NCBI RefSeq assembly: GCF_024756255.1 | Contig: NZ_JANUHB010000003.1 | Location: 124,001 to 188,000 of the forward strand | Reading direction: 5' to 3' | From: Massilia agilis | Lineage (GTDB): Bacteria > Pseudomonadota > Gammaproteobacteria > Burkholderiales > Burkholderiaceae_D | DNA: 64,000 nucleotides | Part shown: positions 26,043-34,500 of the stretch, piece after piece | Position numbering within the stretch: the first letter of the stretch is position 1 | Layout: every line of letters starts with the position of its first letter | Notes under the pieces: model-generated | The model's input: only the letters and a program-made list of their open reading frames with translations | Databases searched by the model: none | What the model was told of the DNA's origin: nothing | Translations under genes and position numbers: made by a program

Positions 26043-26540
26043 ATGAAAGAGAACCTGGACTGGGAATTGATGCCGGCAAGCGGCACCGAGATCGCGCGGG
26101 TGCGTGAGCAGTGCCGCAAGCTGGTGCGCAAGCGCGCGGCGGTGTCGGCCGGCATCGCGGCGGTACCGTTGCCGGGCGTGGACCTGCTGTCCGACCTGAC
26201 CACCTTCGCCCTGCTGATCGAGGAAATCAACAAGGCCTTCGGGCTGACCCCGGCGCAGATCGACAAGTTGCAGCCGCGCATGCGCATCGCGGTGTACGAG
26301 GCGACGGCGGCGATCGGCGGGATGCTGGTGGGGAAAATCGTGACCCGCGAGCTGGTGCTGCAGGTCTTCAAGAAGTCGGGGCTGAAGCTGGCGGCCAAGT
26401 CGGTCAGCCGGTTCGTGCCGCTGGCCGGACAGGTGGCCTCGGCCGCGATCGGCTACGCGCTGTTCCAGAAGATGGGGTACCAGCACATCGAGGCGTGTGC
26501 GAAGGTGGTGGAGAAGGCGGCCGGTTCAAAGCCCGTGTGA
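26043..26540 (+). CDS. Conserved hypothetical protein, DUF697-like
   Basis: The 165-residue protein has a charged N-terminal helix and then two weakly hydrophobic segments: SAGIAAVPLPGVDLLSDLTT (about 40-60) and ATAAIGGMLVGKIVTREL (about 88-105). Another lies near 130-145 (FVPLAGQVASAAIGYALF). The P-x-P-G-x-D arrangement and overall helix pattern recall DUF697/YcjF-type membrane-associated proteins of unknown role; this is a resemblance, not a firm assignment. The ATG at 26043 is taken as start although its ribosome site is weak; TTG at 26022 is the alternative. It stands alone upstream of a repeat and the convergent min genes. Confidence 0.65.
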   Translation: MKENLDWELMPASGTEIARVREQCRKLVRKRAAVSAGIAAVPLPGVDLLSDLTTFALLIEEINKAFGLTPAQIDKLQPRMRIAVYEATAAIGGMLVGKIVTRELVLQVFKKSGLKLAAKSVSRFVPLAGQVASAAIGYALFQKMGYQHIEACAKVVEKAAGSKPV

Positions 26541-26559
26541 GGCGCCGGCAGCTTGAAAG

Positions 26560-26645
26560 ACGTCGTCCCGGCGCAAGCCGGGACCCATACACAGCATCCG
26601 GATTCGGATACTCAGCATGGGTCCCGGCCGGCGCCGGGACGACGT
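26560..26645. repeat. GTCGTCCCGGC-family (REP-like) repeat, copy 1
   Basis: ACGTCGTCCCGGCGCAAGCC at the left is mirrored by GGCGCCGGGACGACGT at the right. Inner arms GGGACCCAT and ATGGGTCCC also pair, so the 86-bp element folds into a cruciform-like double stem. It lies between convergent genes (the DUF697-like gene and minE). Confidence 0.9.
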
Positions 26646-26665
26646 TCGTGCGTTAACGAAGCGCG

Positions 26666-26920
26666 TTACGCGTCCGGCAGCACCACGTTCACGTCGAGCA
26701 CTTCCAGGTTGCCCTGGCGGTCGAGCGAGATCTTGATGTCGTCGGCGTTGACCTTGGTGTACTTCGAGATCACCTCGATCAGCTCGCGGTGCAGGGCCGG
26801 CAGGAAGTCCGGTCCGCCGGCACGGCTGCTGCGTTCGCGCGCGATGATGATCTGGAGGCGTTCCTTGGCCTCCGACGCGCTTTTCTGTTTCTGCGGGAAC
26901 AGGATCGAAAGCAGGCCCAT
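26666..26920 (-). CDS. minE: Cell division topological specificity factor MinE
   Basis: The 84-residue protein stimulates the MinD ATPase and drives pole-to-pole oscillation of the MinCD division inhibitor. The N-terminal amphipathic membrane-targeting segment [14 protein letters not shown] is followed by the MinD-contact helix [14 protein letters not shown] and the dimerisation domain. Length is normal. The start lies 1 bp after the minD stop; it is last in the minC-minD-minE order. Confidence 0.97.
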   Translation of the reverse strand: MGLLSILFPQKQKSASEAKERLQIIIARERSSRAGGPDFLPALHRELIEVISKYTKVNADDIKISLDRQGNLEVLDVNVVLPDA

Positions 26921-26921
26921 G

Positions 26922-27737
26922 TCACTTCACCCCAAAGATGCGCTGCAGCAGACCGGGTTTTTCGTAGTTGGTGAAACGCAGCGGGCGTTCTTCGCCAAGG
27001 AAGCGTGACACCACGTCTTCGTACGCCTCGGCCACGTCGGTCCCCTTGAAGTGGATCGCCGGGTTGCCCTGGTTCGACGCGTGCAGCACCTGCTCCGATT
27101 CCGGGATGATGCCGATCAGCTTGATGCGCAGGATTTCCTGCACGTCTTCATGCGACAGCATTTCGTTCGCTTCCACGCGCTTGGGCGAGTAGCGGGTGAT
27201 CAAGAGGTGCTCCTTGACCGGTTCCGAGCCCGATTGCGCGCGGCGCGACTTGGCTTGCAGGATGCCCAGGATGCGGTCCGAGTCGCGCACCGACGACACT
27301 TCCGGGTTGGTGACGATGATCGCCTCGTCGGCAAAGGTCAGCGCCATCAGCGCGCCGTGCTCGATGCCGGCCGGCGAATCGCACACGATGTACTCGAAGC
27401 CCATCTTCACCATTTCGTTCAGCACGCGCTCCACGCCTTCTTCCGACAGCGCGTCCTTGTCGCGGGTCTGCGAGGCCGGCAGGATGAACAGGTTCTCGCA
27501 GTGCTTGTCCTTGATGAGCGCCTGGGTCAGGCTGGCCTCGCCGTTGATCACGTTGATCAGGTCGTACACCACGCGGCGTTCGCAGCCCATGATCAGGTCG
27601 AGGTTGCGCAGGCCGACGTCGAAGTCGATCACCGCGGTCTTGTGGCCGCGCATGGCCAGGCCCGTGGAAAAGCTCGCGCTCGAGGTGGTCTTGCCCACAC
27701 CGCCCTTACCGGACGTCACAACAATAATTCGTGCCAC
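26922..27737 (-). CDS. minD: Septum site-determining ATPase MinD
   Basis: The 271-residue ATPase has the deviant Walker [17 protein letters not shown] at the N-terminus, switch I and II segments ([27 protein letters not shown]) and a C-terminal amphipathic membrane-targeting helix ([12 protein letters not shown]). It recruits MinC to the membrane and oscillates under MinE. The gene is 37 bp behind minC and 1 bp ahead of minE. Confidence 0.98.
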   Translation of the reverse strand: MARIIVVTSGKGGVGKTTSSASFSTGLAMRGHKTAVIDFDVGLRNLDLIMGCERRVVYDLINVINGEASLTQALIKDKHCENLFILPASQTRDKDALSEEGVERVLNEMVKMGFEYIVCDSPAGIEHGALMALTFADEAIIVTNPEVSSVRDSDRILGILQAKSRRAQSGSEPVKEHLLITRYSPKRVEANEMLSHEDVQEILRIKLIGIIPESEQVLHASNQGNPAIHFKGTDVAEAYEDVVSRFLGEERPLRFTNYEKPGLLQRIFGVK

Positions 27738-27774
27738 AAAAAAGTCCTTTTCGGTATCTGGTTGTCAGTTGCGC

Positions 27775-28551
27775 TCAGACGCGGGTAGCCGAACTGAGCG
27801 ATAGTATATCCAGTCGATCGCCTGTTAGTCGAATTTGCGACGGCCCCTTGCCCAGGTCGGCGGGGAAGCCCTCGTCGAAGGTGCGGTACACGCCCGCAAT
27901 GGAAACCAGTTCGGGCTGCATCGACAGCGCGAAGATGCGCGCGCCGGCATTGCCGGAAGCGCCGGCCAGCGCACGGCCATGCAGCGGCGCATACACGTGG
28001 ATGCTGCCGTCGGCAATGATTTCGGCGCCGTTGTTGACCACCGCCGTGATGATCAGGTCGCTGCCGCGCGCGTAGATGCGCTGGCCCGCGCGCACCGGGG
28101 TGTCCACGATCATCGCGGCGCTGGCGGCCGGGGCGGCGGGGGCGGCCGGTGCCGCCGTCGGGGCCGGTGTCGGGGCGGGCGTGGGCGCCGGCGTGGCCAC
28201 CGGGGCCGCCTCGCGCACGCGCTCGCCGCTGGCGCCGTCGTCCAGGAACAGGCCGCTGGCGCGGATCGCGTCGTGCATGGCCGCGGACGCGCCGCGCACC
28301 GCCACCGCGTTCAGCCGGTATTTCTTGAGCAGGGCCGCCAGCGCCGTCCAGTCGATGCGCGGGTTCCCCGCCGCGATCGCGGTCACGTCGATCACCGCGA
28401 ACTCGTCCTCGAAAAAGTCGGACACGCCCCCCGTCATCTGTTTCAGCGCCGCGTCGATCGACAGCGGATCGGACGAATGGAGGATCGTCGAGATCGCGAC
28501 AACGGTGGAAATCTTGATTTCGACGGGCAAGGAGGTCGGGCTTTTGGACAT
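27775..28551 (-). CDS. minC: Septum site-determining protein MinC
   Basis: The 258-residue FtsZ inhibitor has an N-terminal MinC domain (about residues 1-105), a Pro/Ala-rich linker (about 113-145) built from short TPAP and PAAP repeats, and the C-terminal beta-helix domain (RAGQRIYARGSDLIITAVVNNGAEIIADGSIHVYAPLHGRALAGA) that binds MinD. The ATG at 28551 gives the family start; an open frame to 28755 lacks similarity. The ribosome site in front is weak. It heads minC-minD-minE. Confidence 0.96.
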   Translation of the reverse strand: MSKSPTSLPVEIKISTVVAISTILHSSDPLSIDAALKQMTGGVSDFFEDEFAVIDVTAIAAGNPRIDWTALAALLKKYRLNAVAVRGASAAMHDAIRASGLFLDDGASGERVREAAPVATPAPTPAPTPAPTAAPAAPAAPAASAAMIVDTPVRAGQRIYARGSDLIITAVVNNGAEIIADGSIHVYAPLHGRALAGASGNAGARIFALSMQPELVSIAGVYRTFDEGFPADLGKGPSQIRLTGDRLDILSLSSATRV

Positions 28552-28808
28552 AAACGGGTCAGGTTGGCTCAAGCCCGTGCATTCTACTGTGATTTTTAGC
28601 CGTGTGGACATGCCAACTGGCATCAAATCGCCCGAAATCACGGCAGGTTGGCAGTTCGAAAACAGCAGTTCGCGGTGGCGGAGGGCCCGTCTCACCCAGG
28701 GTAAATACCGCTTGCTTTTCCTTGTCCTGTCGCTAACATATCTGTTATCTAACAATTAATAAAGAGTGGGGCCGGCCGGTCCGGCGACGCGGCAACGAAG
28801 GGAATCAC

Positions 28809-29273
28809 TTGAAAAAGACGGTCTTTTGCGCGCTGGCGCTGGCGGGCGCACTGGCGCACGCTGCCGAGCCGCTGCGCGAGGTGGCGTGGCTGCAGGGCTG
28901 CTGGCAGGTCGATGGCGCCGAACCGGGCTCGGGCGAGCACTGGAGCGCGCCGGCGGCCGGCGCGATGGTCGGTTCGGTGCGCCTGGTCAAGGGCGGCAAG
29001 ATGACGAACCTCGGACTGCTCCAGCTGCGCCATGTCGATGGCCAGCTCGAGTACGTGGCCCAGTCGCTGGGCGAGGCGGTGATGGCCTTCACGCGGGTTG
29101 CCGCGGCCCGGGGCGAGCTGGCGTTCGCGCGCGCGGCGCCGACGTTTCCCCAGCGCCTGGTGCTGCGCCAGAAGGACGCCATGCATTTCTATTCCAGACT
29201 GGAAGGCACCGTGAAGGGGGAGCGCAAGGTGCTCGAATTCCCGATGACGCGGGTCAACTGCGAAGGCAACTGA
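28809..29273 (+). CDS. DUF6265-family exported protein with TTG start
   Basis: The 154-residue protein has a signal peptide (KKTVFCALALAGALAHA) and a DUF6265-like body beginning REVAWLQGCWQVDGAEPGSGEHWS, a segment shared with small beta-barrel-like proteins of unknown role. No ATG is available at the proper place: the signal peptide begins with TTG at 28809, preceded by GAAGGGA, so TTG is the likely start. The gene is divergent from minC and upstream of phaA on the same strand, separated by 247 bp. I know no function for the family. Confidence 0.8.
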   Translation: MKKTVFCALALAGALAHAAEPLREVAWLQGCWQVDGAEPGSGEHWSAPAAGAMVGSVRLVKGGKMTNLGLLQLRHVDGQLEYVAQSLGEAVMAFTRVAAARGELAFARAAPTFPQRLVLRQKDAMHFYSRLEGTVKGERKVLEFPMTRVNCEGN

Positions 29274-29391
29274 GCGGCATTGCCGGCGGGCTTACACCGC
29301 GTCGTCGTTGTCTTCTGTGACCAAGCTGATAAGATTGACTTGCCTCAAAGGCGAAAGGACGCCCGATCACTAACATGTATCTTTTTCCAAC

Positions 29392-29438
29392 GCAGGCCGG
29401 CACCCGGCAGCCACGAGCTGCGGCTACGCCCGGCCTGC
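29392..29438 (+). promoter_or_regulatory. Structured leader upstream of phaA
   Basis: GCAGGCCGG (29392-29400) pairs with CCGGCCTGC (29430-29438), and the inside holds a second hairpin GCAGC-CACGA-GCTGC (29407-29421). The structure ends about 80 bp before the phaA start. It may be a 5' leader element or a terminator of the upstream gene; no T-tract follows. Confidence 0.45.
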
Positions 29439-29520
29439 CTTGCTGCGTCGAATCCTGAACCGGCGGCGGGCTGCCGCCGCCTCGTCAACCTCCTGGCACG
29501 CCAGGACACTGGAGAATCAA

Positions 29521-30696
29521 ATGGAAGAAGTTGTCATCGTCGCCGCCGGCCGCACCGCTGTGGGCAAGTTCGGCGGTAGCCTCGCCAAGGTATCCGGCGC
29601 CGAGCTCGGCGCGCACGTCATCAAGCAGCTGCTGGCCAAATCCGGCATTGCGCCGGACGCCGTGAGCGAAGTGCTCATGGGCCAGGTGCTGACTGCGGCG
29701 GCCGGCCAGAACCCGGCGCGCCAGGCCTCGATCAAGGCCGGCCTGCCCGACACCATCCCGGCCATGACCATCAACATGGTGTGCGGCAGCGGCCTGCGCG
29801 CCACCCACCTGGCGGCGCAGGCGATCAAGTGCGGCGACGCGCGTATCGTCATTGCAGGCGGCCAGGAAAGCATGAGCATGTCCCCGCACGCCATGCCCGG
29901 CTCGCGCGACGGCGTGCGCATGGGCGAGGCCAAGCTCGTGGACACCATGATCATCGACGGCCTGTGGGACGCGTTCAACCAGTACCACATGGGCGTGACC
30001 GCCGAGAACGTCGCGCGCAAGTACGACATCTCGCGCCAGGAGCAGGACGAATTCGCGCTGCAGTCGCAGCTGAAGGCCGAGGCCGCGCAAAAGGCCGGCA
30101 AGTTCAAGGACGAGATCATCCCCTTCGAGATCGTGACCAGGAAAGGCACGACCGTCGTCGATACCGACGAGTACCCGAAACACGGCACCACGCTCGAGGC
30201 GCTGTCGAGCCTGCGCCCGGCCTTCAACAAGGAAGGCACGGTCACTGCCGGCAACGCATCCGGCATCAACGACGGCGCTGCGGCGGTCATCATGATGTCC
30301 GCCTCGCAGGCCAAGGAAATGGGCCTGGCGCCGATGGCGCGCATCAAGGCCTACGCCTCGGCCGGCGTGGACCCGTCGATCATGGGCATGGGCCCGGTGT
30401 CGGCCACCCGCCTGTGCCTGCAAAAGGCCGGCTGGGGCGTGAACGACCTCGACCTCATGGAAATCAACGAGGCATTCGCCGCGCAGGCCGTTGCGGTCAA
30501 CAAGGAAATGGGCTGGGACACGTCGAAGATCAACGTGAACGGCGGCGCGATCGCGATCGGCCACCCGATCGGCGCTTCGGGCGCGCGCATCCTGGTGACC
30601 CTGCTGCACGAAATGATACGCCGTGACGCCAAGCGTGGCCTGGCCAGCCTGTGCATCGGCGGCGGCATGGGCGTGGCGCTGGCAGTGGAACGCTAA
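29521..30696 (+). CDS. phaA: Acetyl-CoA C-acetyltransferase (beta-ketothiolase)
   Basis: The 391-residue thiolase condenses two acetyl-CoA into acetoacetyl-CoA. The acyl-accepting Cys is C88 in [10 protein letters not shown]. The catalytic His sits in [10 protein letters not shown] and the second Cys is C378 in [10 protein letters not shown]. The start at 29521 follows ACTGGAGAATCAA; an open frame extends further upstream but lacks family similarity. It is followed by phaB after 65 bp, which points to polyhydroxybutyrate synthesis rather than fatty acid breakdown. The polymerase gene phaC is not in the window. Confidence 0.94.
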   Translation: MEEVVIVAAGRTAVGKFGGSLAKVSGAELGAHVIKQLLAKSGIAPDAVSEVLMGQVLTAAAGQNPARQASIKAGLPDTIPAMTINMVCGSGLRATHLAAQAIKCGDARIVIAGGQESMSMSPHAMPGSRDGVRMGEAKLVDTMIIDGLWDAFNQYHMGVTAENVARKYDISRQEQDEFALQSQLKAEAAQKAGKFKDEIIPFEIVTRKGTTVVDTDEYPKHGTTLEALSSLRPAFNKEGTVTAGNASGINDGAAAVIMMSASQAKEMGLAPMARIKAYASAGVDPSIMGMGPVSATRLCLQKAGWGVNDLDLMEINEAFAAQAVAVNKEMGWDTSKINVNGGAIAIGHPIGASGARILVTLLHEMIRRDAKRGLASLCIGGGMGVALAVER

Positions 30697-30761
30697 GCGC
30701 GGGCGCAACCGCGCTGGCGGTCCGGGTTTTCGGAAGTACAGATAAAAACAGGAGAAGACAC

Positions 30762-31502
30762 ATGGCTAGAGTGGCATTGGTAACGGGGGGCATGGGCGGC
30801 CTGGGCGAGGCAATCTGCATCAAGATGGCCGCGCTGGGCTACAAGGTCGTGGCCACCTACTCGCCGGGCAACACCAAGCGCGACGCGTGGCTGGCCGCCA
30901 TGCGCGAAAAAGGGCACGAGTTCCACGCCTACGAGTGCGACGTTGCCGACTACGATTCGGCGCAAGCCTGCGTGGCCCAGGTGGTGGCCGAGGTGGGGCC
31001 GGTGGATGTGTTGGTCAACAACGCCGGCATCACGCGCGACATGACCTTCAAGAAAATGGACAAGGTCAACTGGGACGCGGTCATCAAGACCAACCTCGAT
31101 TCCGTGTTCAACATGACCAAGCCGGTGTGCGACGGCATGGTCGAGCGCGGCTGGGGGCGGATCATTAACATCTCGTCCGTCAACGGCCAGAAGGGTGCCT
31201 TCGGCCAGACCAACTATTCCGCCGCCAAGGCCGGCATGCACGGCTTTACCAAGGCGCTGGCGCTGGAAGTGGCGCGCAAGGGCGTGACCGTCAACACCAT
31301 CTCGCCGGGCTACATCGGCACCAAGATGGTGATGGACATCCCGAGCGAGGTGCTCGAGACCAAGATCATCCCGCAAATCCCCATGGGGCGCCTGGGCAAG
31401 CCGGAGGAAGTGGCCGGCCTGGTGGCCTACCTCGCGTCGGATGAGGCCGCTTTCGTCACGGGGGCCAACATCGCCATCAACGGCGGGCAGCACATGTACT
31501 AA
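30762..31502 (+). CDS. phaB: Acetoacetyl-CoA reductase
   Basis: The 246-residue short-chain dehydrogenase reduces acetoacetyl-CoA to (R)-3-hydroxybutyryl-CoA with NADPH. The cofactor motif is TGGMGGLGEA, NNAGITRD follows, and the catalytic Ser, Tyr and Lys are in ISSVNGQKGAFGQTNYSAAK. It ends with the family tail GANIAINGGQHMY. AGGAGAAG precedes the ATG. It forms an operon with phaA. The RiPP exporter gene starts 97 bp downstream on the same strand without a clear terminator in between. Confidence 0.96.
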   Translation: MARVALVTGGMGGLGEAICIKMAALGYKVVATYSPGNTKRDAWLAAMREKGHEFHAYECDVADYDSAQACVAQVVAEVGPVDVLVNNAGITRDMTFKKMDKVNWDAVIKTNLDSVFNMTKPVCDGMVERGWGRIINISSVNGQKGAFGQTNYSAAKAGMHGFTKALALEVARKGVTVNTISPGYIGTKMVMDIPSEVLETKIIPQIPMGRLGKPEEVAGLVAYLASDEAAFVTGANIAINGGQHMY

Positions 31503-31570
31503 GCCGAAAGGGCGGGGCGGCAGCATGCCCCCCGCCTGCATCGGTCAGCGCGGTAATGCCGTATGGCATC

Positions 31571-31591
31571 ATGCTGTTTTTTCAACAGCAT
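31571..31591 (+). promoter_or_regulatory. Hairpin covering the ribosome-binding position of the fused exporter
   Basis: ATGCTGTT (31571-31578) and AACAGCAT (31584-31591) form a perfect 8-bp stem around TTTTC. The right arm ends 7 bases before the ATG at 31599, where a ribosome site should be and where none is recognisable. It could limit translation. Confidence 0.5.
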
Positions 31592-31598
31592 CATCGGC

Positions 31599-34500
31599 AT
31601 GACGCGCACCCCTCTTTTCATCCAGTCCCAGCAGACCGAGTGTTGCATTGCCGTGCTTGGCGCGATGCTCGGCTATTTCGGGCGTTCGGTCACGCTGGCC
31701 GAGCTGCGCGAAGTCACGGGCATCTCGCGCGATTGCCTGAGCGCGGCGGACATGGCGCGTGCCGCCCGCCATTACGGCCTGGCGGCGCGGGTGCTGCGCA
31801 AGGAGCCGGGCGAGCTGGCAGCGCTCGGGCTGCCGTTGATCGTGCACCTGGACTTCATCCATTTCGCGGTGCTGGAAGAGATCAGCGCGACCGAGGTGCT
31901 GCTGAACGATCCGTCGTACGGGCCAGAGCGGCTGCCGCGCGAAGTCTTCGATGAGCGTTTCACCGGCATTGCGATCGCGCTCGCACCCACCCCGCAGTTT
32001 GAACGCAACGCGCCGCCGCCCAGGCTGCTGGCCGCTTGCGCCGGGCGCCTGCCGCCACAAGCCCGCCGTCCGCTGGCGGCCGCCGCGCTGGTCGCGATCC
32101 TCATGCCGCTGGCCCCGCTGGCATTGGCCTGGACCGCGTTCGCGGGGAGCGGCGCGCAGGCTGTTGCCGGCGCCGCGCTGGCGGCGGCCGGACTGCGCAT
32201 GCTGCTCGCCTGGCTGCAAGCGGGGGCACGCGAGCGCGCCGAGCGCGCCATTCGCGAGGACGGGGAGCGCCGGTTCGTGGAGAGCATGGCGCGCCAGCCG
32301 CAATCGTTTTTCGACTACCGGCTCCCCTCGGCCCTGCAGGCGATCGCGGGCCTGCCGCAGGCGCTGGGCGGCGCCGTGTGCCGGCAACTGCTGCCGGCCT
32401 GGACCCGGCTTGCGGAAACGGTGGTCTTGCTGGCCGGGCTGGCCTGGCTGGCGCCGGCGTTCGGGGCCGCCGTGTGCGCGGTGCTGGGCGCTGCCGCCGT
32501 GCTGGCGTGGGCGGCGGGCGGGCGCGGAGGCTGGCGCCTGAACCGGCTGCTGGCGCCGGCACCGGAAACCGCGTCGTACAGTGCCAACGGCATCGAGAGT
32601 ACCCGGACCGGCGGCCAGGCCGAAGAAGCGCTGGCCGCACGCGCCGGCGCGCTGGCGGCCGACATCGGCCAGCGCCAGTGGCTCGCGTCCTGGGCCTTGC
32701 GGATCCGGCTGGTGCAGCATGGATGCCTGCTGGTCCTGGTCGCGCTGCTGGCCCGCTACGCCGCCGGGGCGCCCGCCGGGCAGGTGCTGGCGCTGCTGTT
32801 GCTGGCGGCGCCGCTGCCGCTGGTGCTTCCCTGGCTGGCGCGCTTGCCGGCCTGCCTGCACAACCTGCGGGTCATCGTGCAGCTGCAAGACGACGCGCAA
32901 GCGCCGCCGGCGGCCCCACCACACGCGGGGAACGTGGCGCTTGCGCCGGTCCCGGCCCTGGTGGCGCGCCACCTCGTGTTCGGTTACGCGCGCAACCGCG
33001 CCCCGGTGCTGGACGATGCGTCGCTCGATGTCGCGCCCGGCGAGATCGTGGGCCTTACGGGGGCGTCCGGCGCCGGCAAATCGACCTTGGCGGCGCTGCT
33101 GTGCGGCCTGGCGCAGCCCTGGTCGGGCGAGCTGCGATTCGGCGGCGTCGCGCCAGGTGCGCTCGACCCTGGCCAGCGCGCGCACGCGATCGCATGGGTC
33201 GACAAATTCCCGGCATTCTTTGCCGGCCCGGTGCGCGCCAACCTGACCCTGTGGCAGGACGGCGTCGGCGAGGCCACGCTGCGCCAGGCGCTCGACGACG
33301 CCTGCCTGGGCGAGCTGGTGGCATCGCGCCCCGGTGGGCTGGACAGCGGGGTGGCGCCGCGCGCGGCCAATTTCAGCGGAGGACAGCGCCAACGCCTGGC
33401 GATTGCCCGCGCGCTGGTGAGCGAGCCGCGCCTGCTGATCCTGGACGAGGCCACCGATGGCCTGGACAGCGCGCTCGAGGCGAGCCTGCTGTCGAACCTG
33501 CGCCGGCGCGGCTGTAGCGTGATCCTGATCAGCCACCGGCCCGCCACGCTGGCCGCCTGCGACCGCGTGCTGCGACTGGAGCATGGCACGCTTGCGCAAG
33601 ACGCCGCGCCCGCGCCGTCGCGCACCGCCAGCGCCGCCGGTTTTCACGACGCGCCGGACGAGACGGACGAGCCTGCGCCGCCGCTGCCCGGGCCAGGCCA
33701 GTTGCGCGACTGCCTGCGCCAGCTGGCCGAGCGCTGCGGCCTGCCGTGGGATGCCGGGGCACAGCCGGCCGCGCCTGCCGCCACGCGCGCGCAGGCCGTG
33801 CTGGCGCTGGCGCGCGCGCAGGGATGGCGGCTGCGTCCGGTGCGCATGGTCGCGCGCAGCTGGTGGCGCGAGGACCCCGGACCGCTGCTGGTGTTCGAGC
33901 GCGCCAGCGGCCGGCCGGCCGTGCTGGTGGCCGGGCCGGGCCGTGGCTACGCCATGTTCGACGCCGCCGGTGCGCGCCGTCCTGTCACGGCGCCGGAGTG
34001 CGCGTTCGACGACGAAGCGTACGCGCCGATGCCGCGGGCAGGCAAGGCGGTGCCGGGCAGCGTGGCCGCCTTGCTGGCGCGCGTCGGTTGGCACGGCCGC
34101 CGGGACTGGGGCGGCACGCTCGCCGCCTGCGCCCTCGATGCCGTGCTGGGCGTGGCGGCGCTTTGTTCCGCTGCCCTGCTGGCCTGGCCGGCCGCCGCCG
34201 CCGCGCTCATCGCGTCCTTGCTGTGGCAATGGCAGGCCGGCGTGCGGCTGGCGCGGGTACTGGGGCGCGATCACGCCGCGCTTGACGCTACCCTGCGCCA
34301 GACGCTGCATAGCGTGCCGCCGCCGGCAGCATCCGGCCGCTACACCGCGCTGCGCCTGGCCAGTGGCGCCGACGCGGCGCCGGCCGTGCTGCGTGCGCTG
34401 CAGGACGACCGCCGCGGCGCGCCCCCCGTGGCCACAGCTGCCTGCTCGCTGCTGGCCACAGGCGCCGGCCTGGCCTGGCTGTGGCCGGCGCTGTGGCCGG

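Noticed and set aside
28143-28205. Short GC-rich repeats as a tandem repeat locus or CRISPR
   Set aside because: They encode the Pro/Ala-rich linker of MinC; there are no spacers or regular repeat units. No CRISPR array is visible anywhere in the window.
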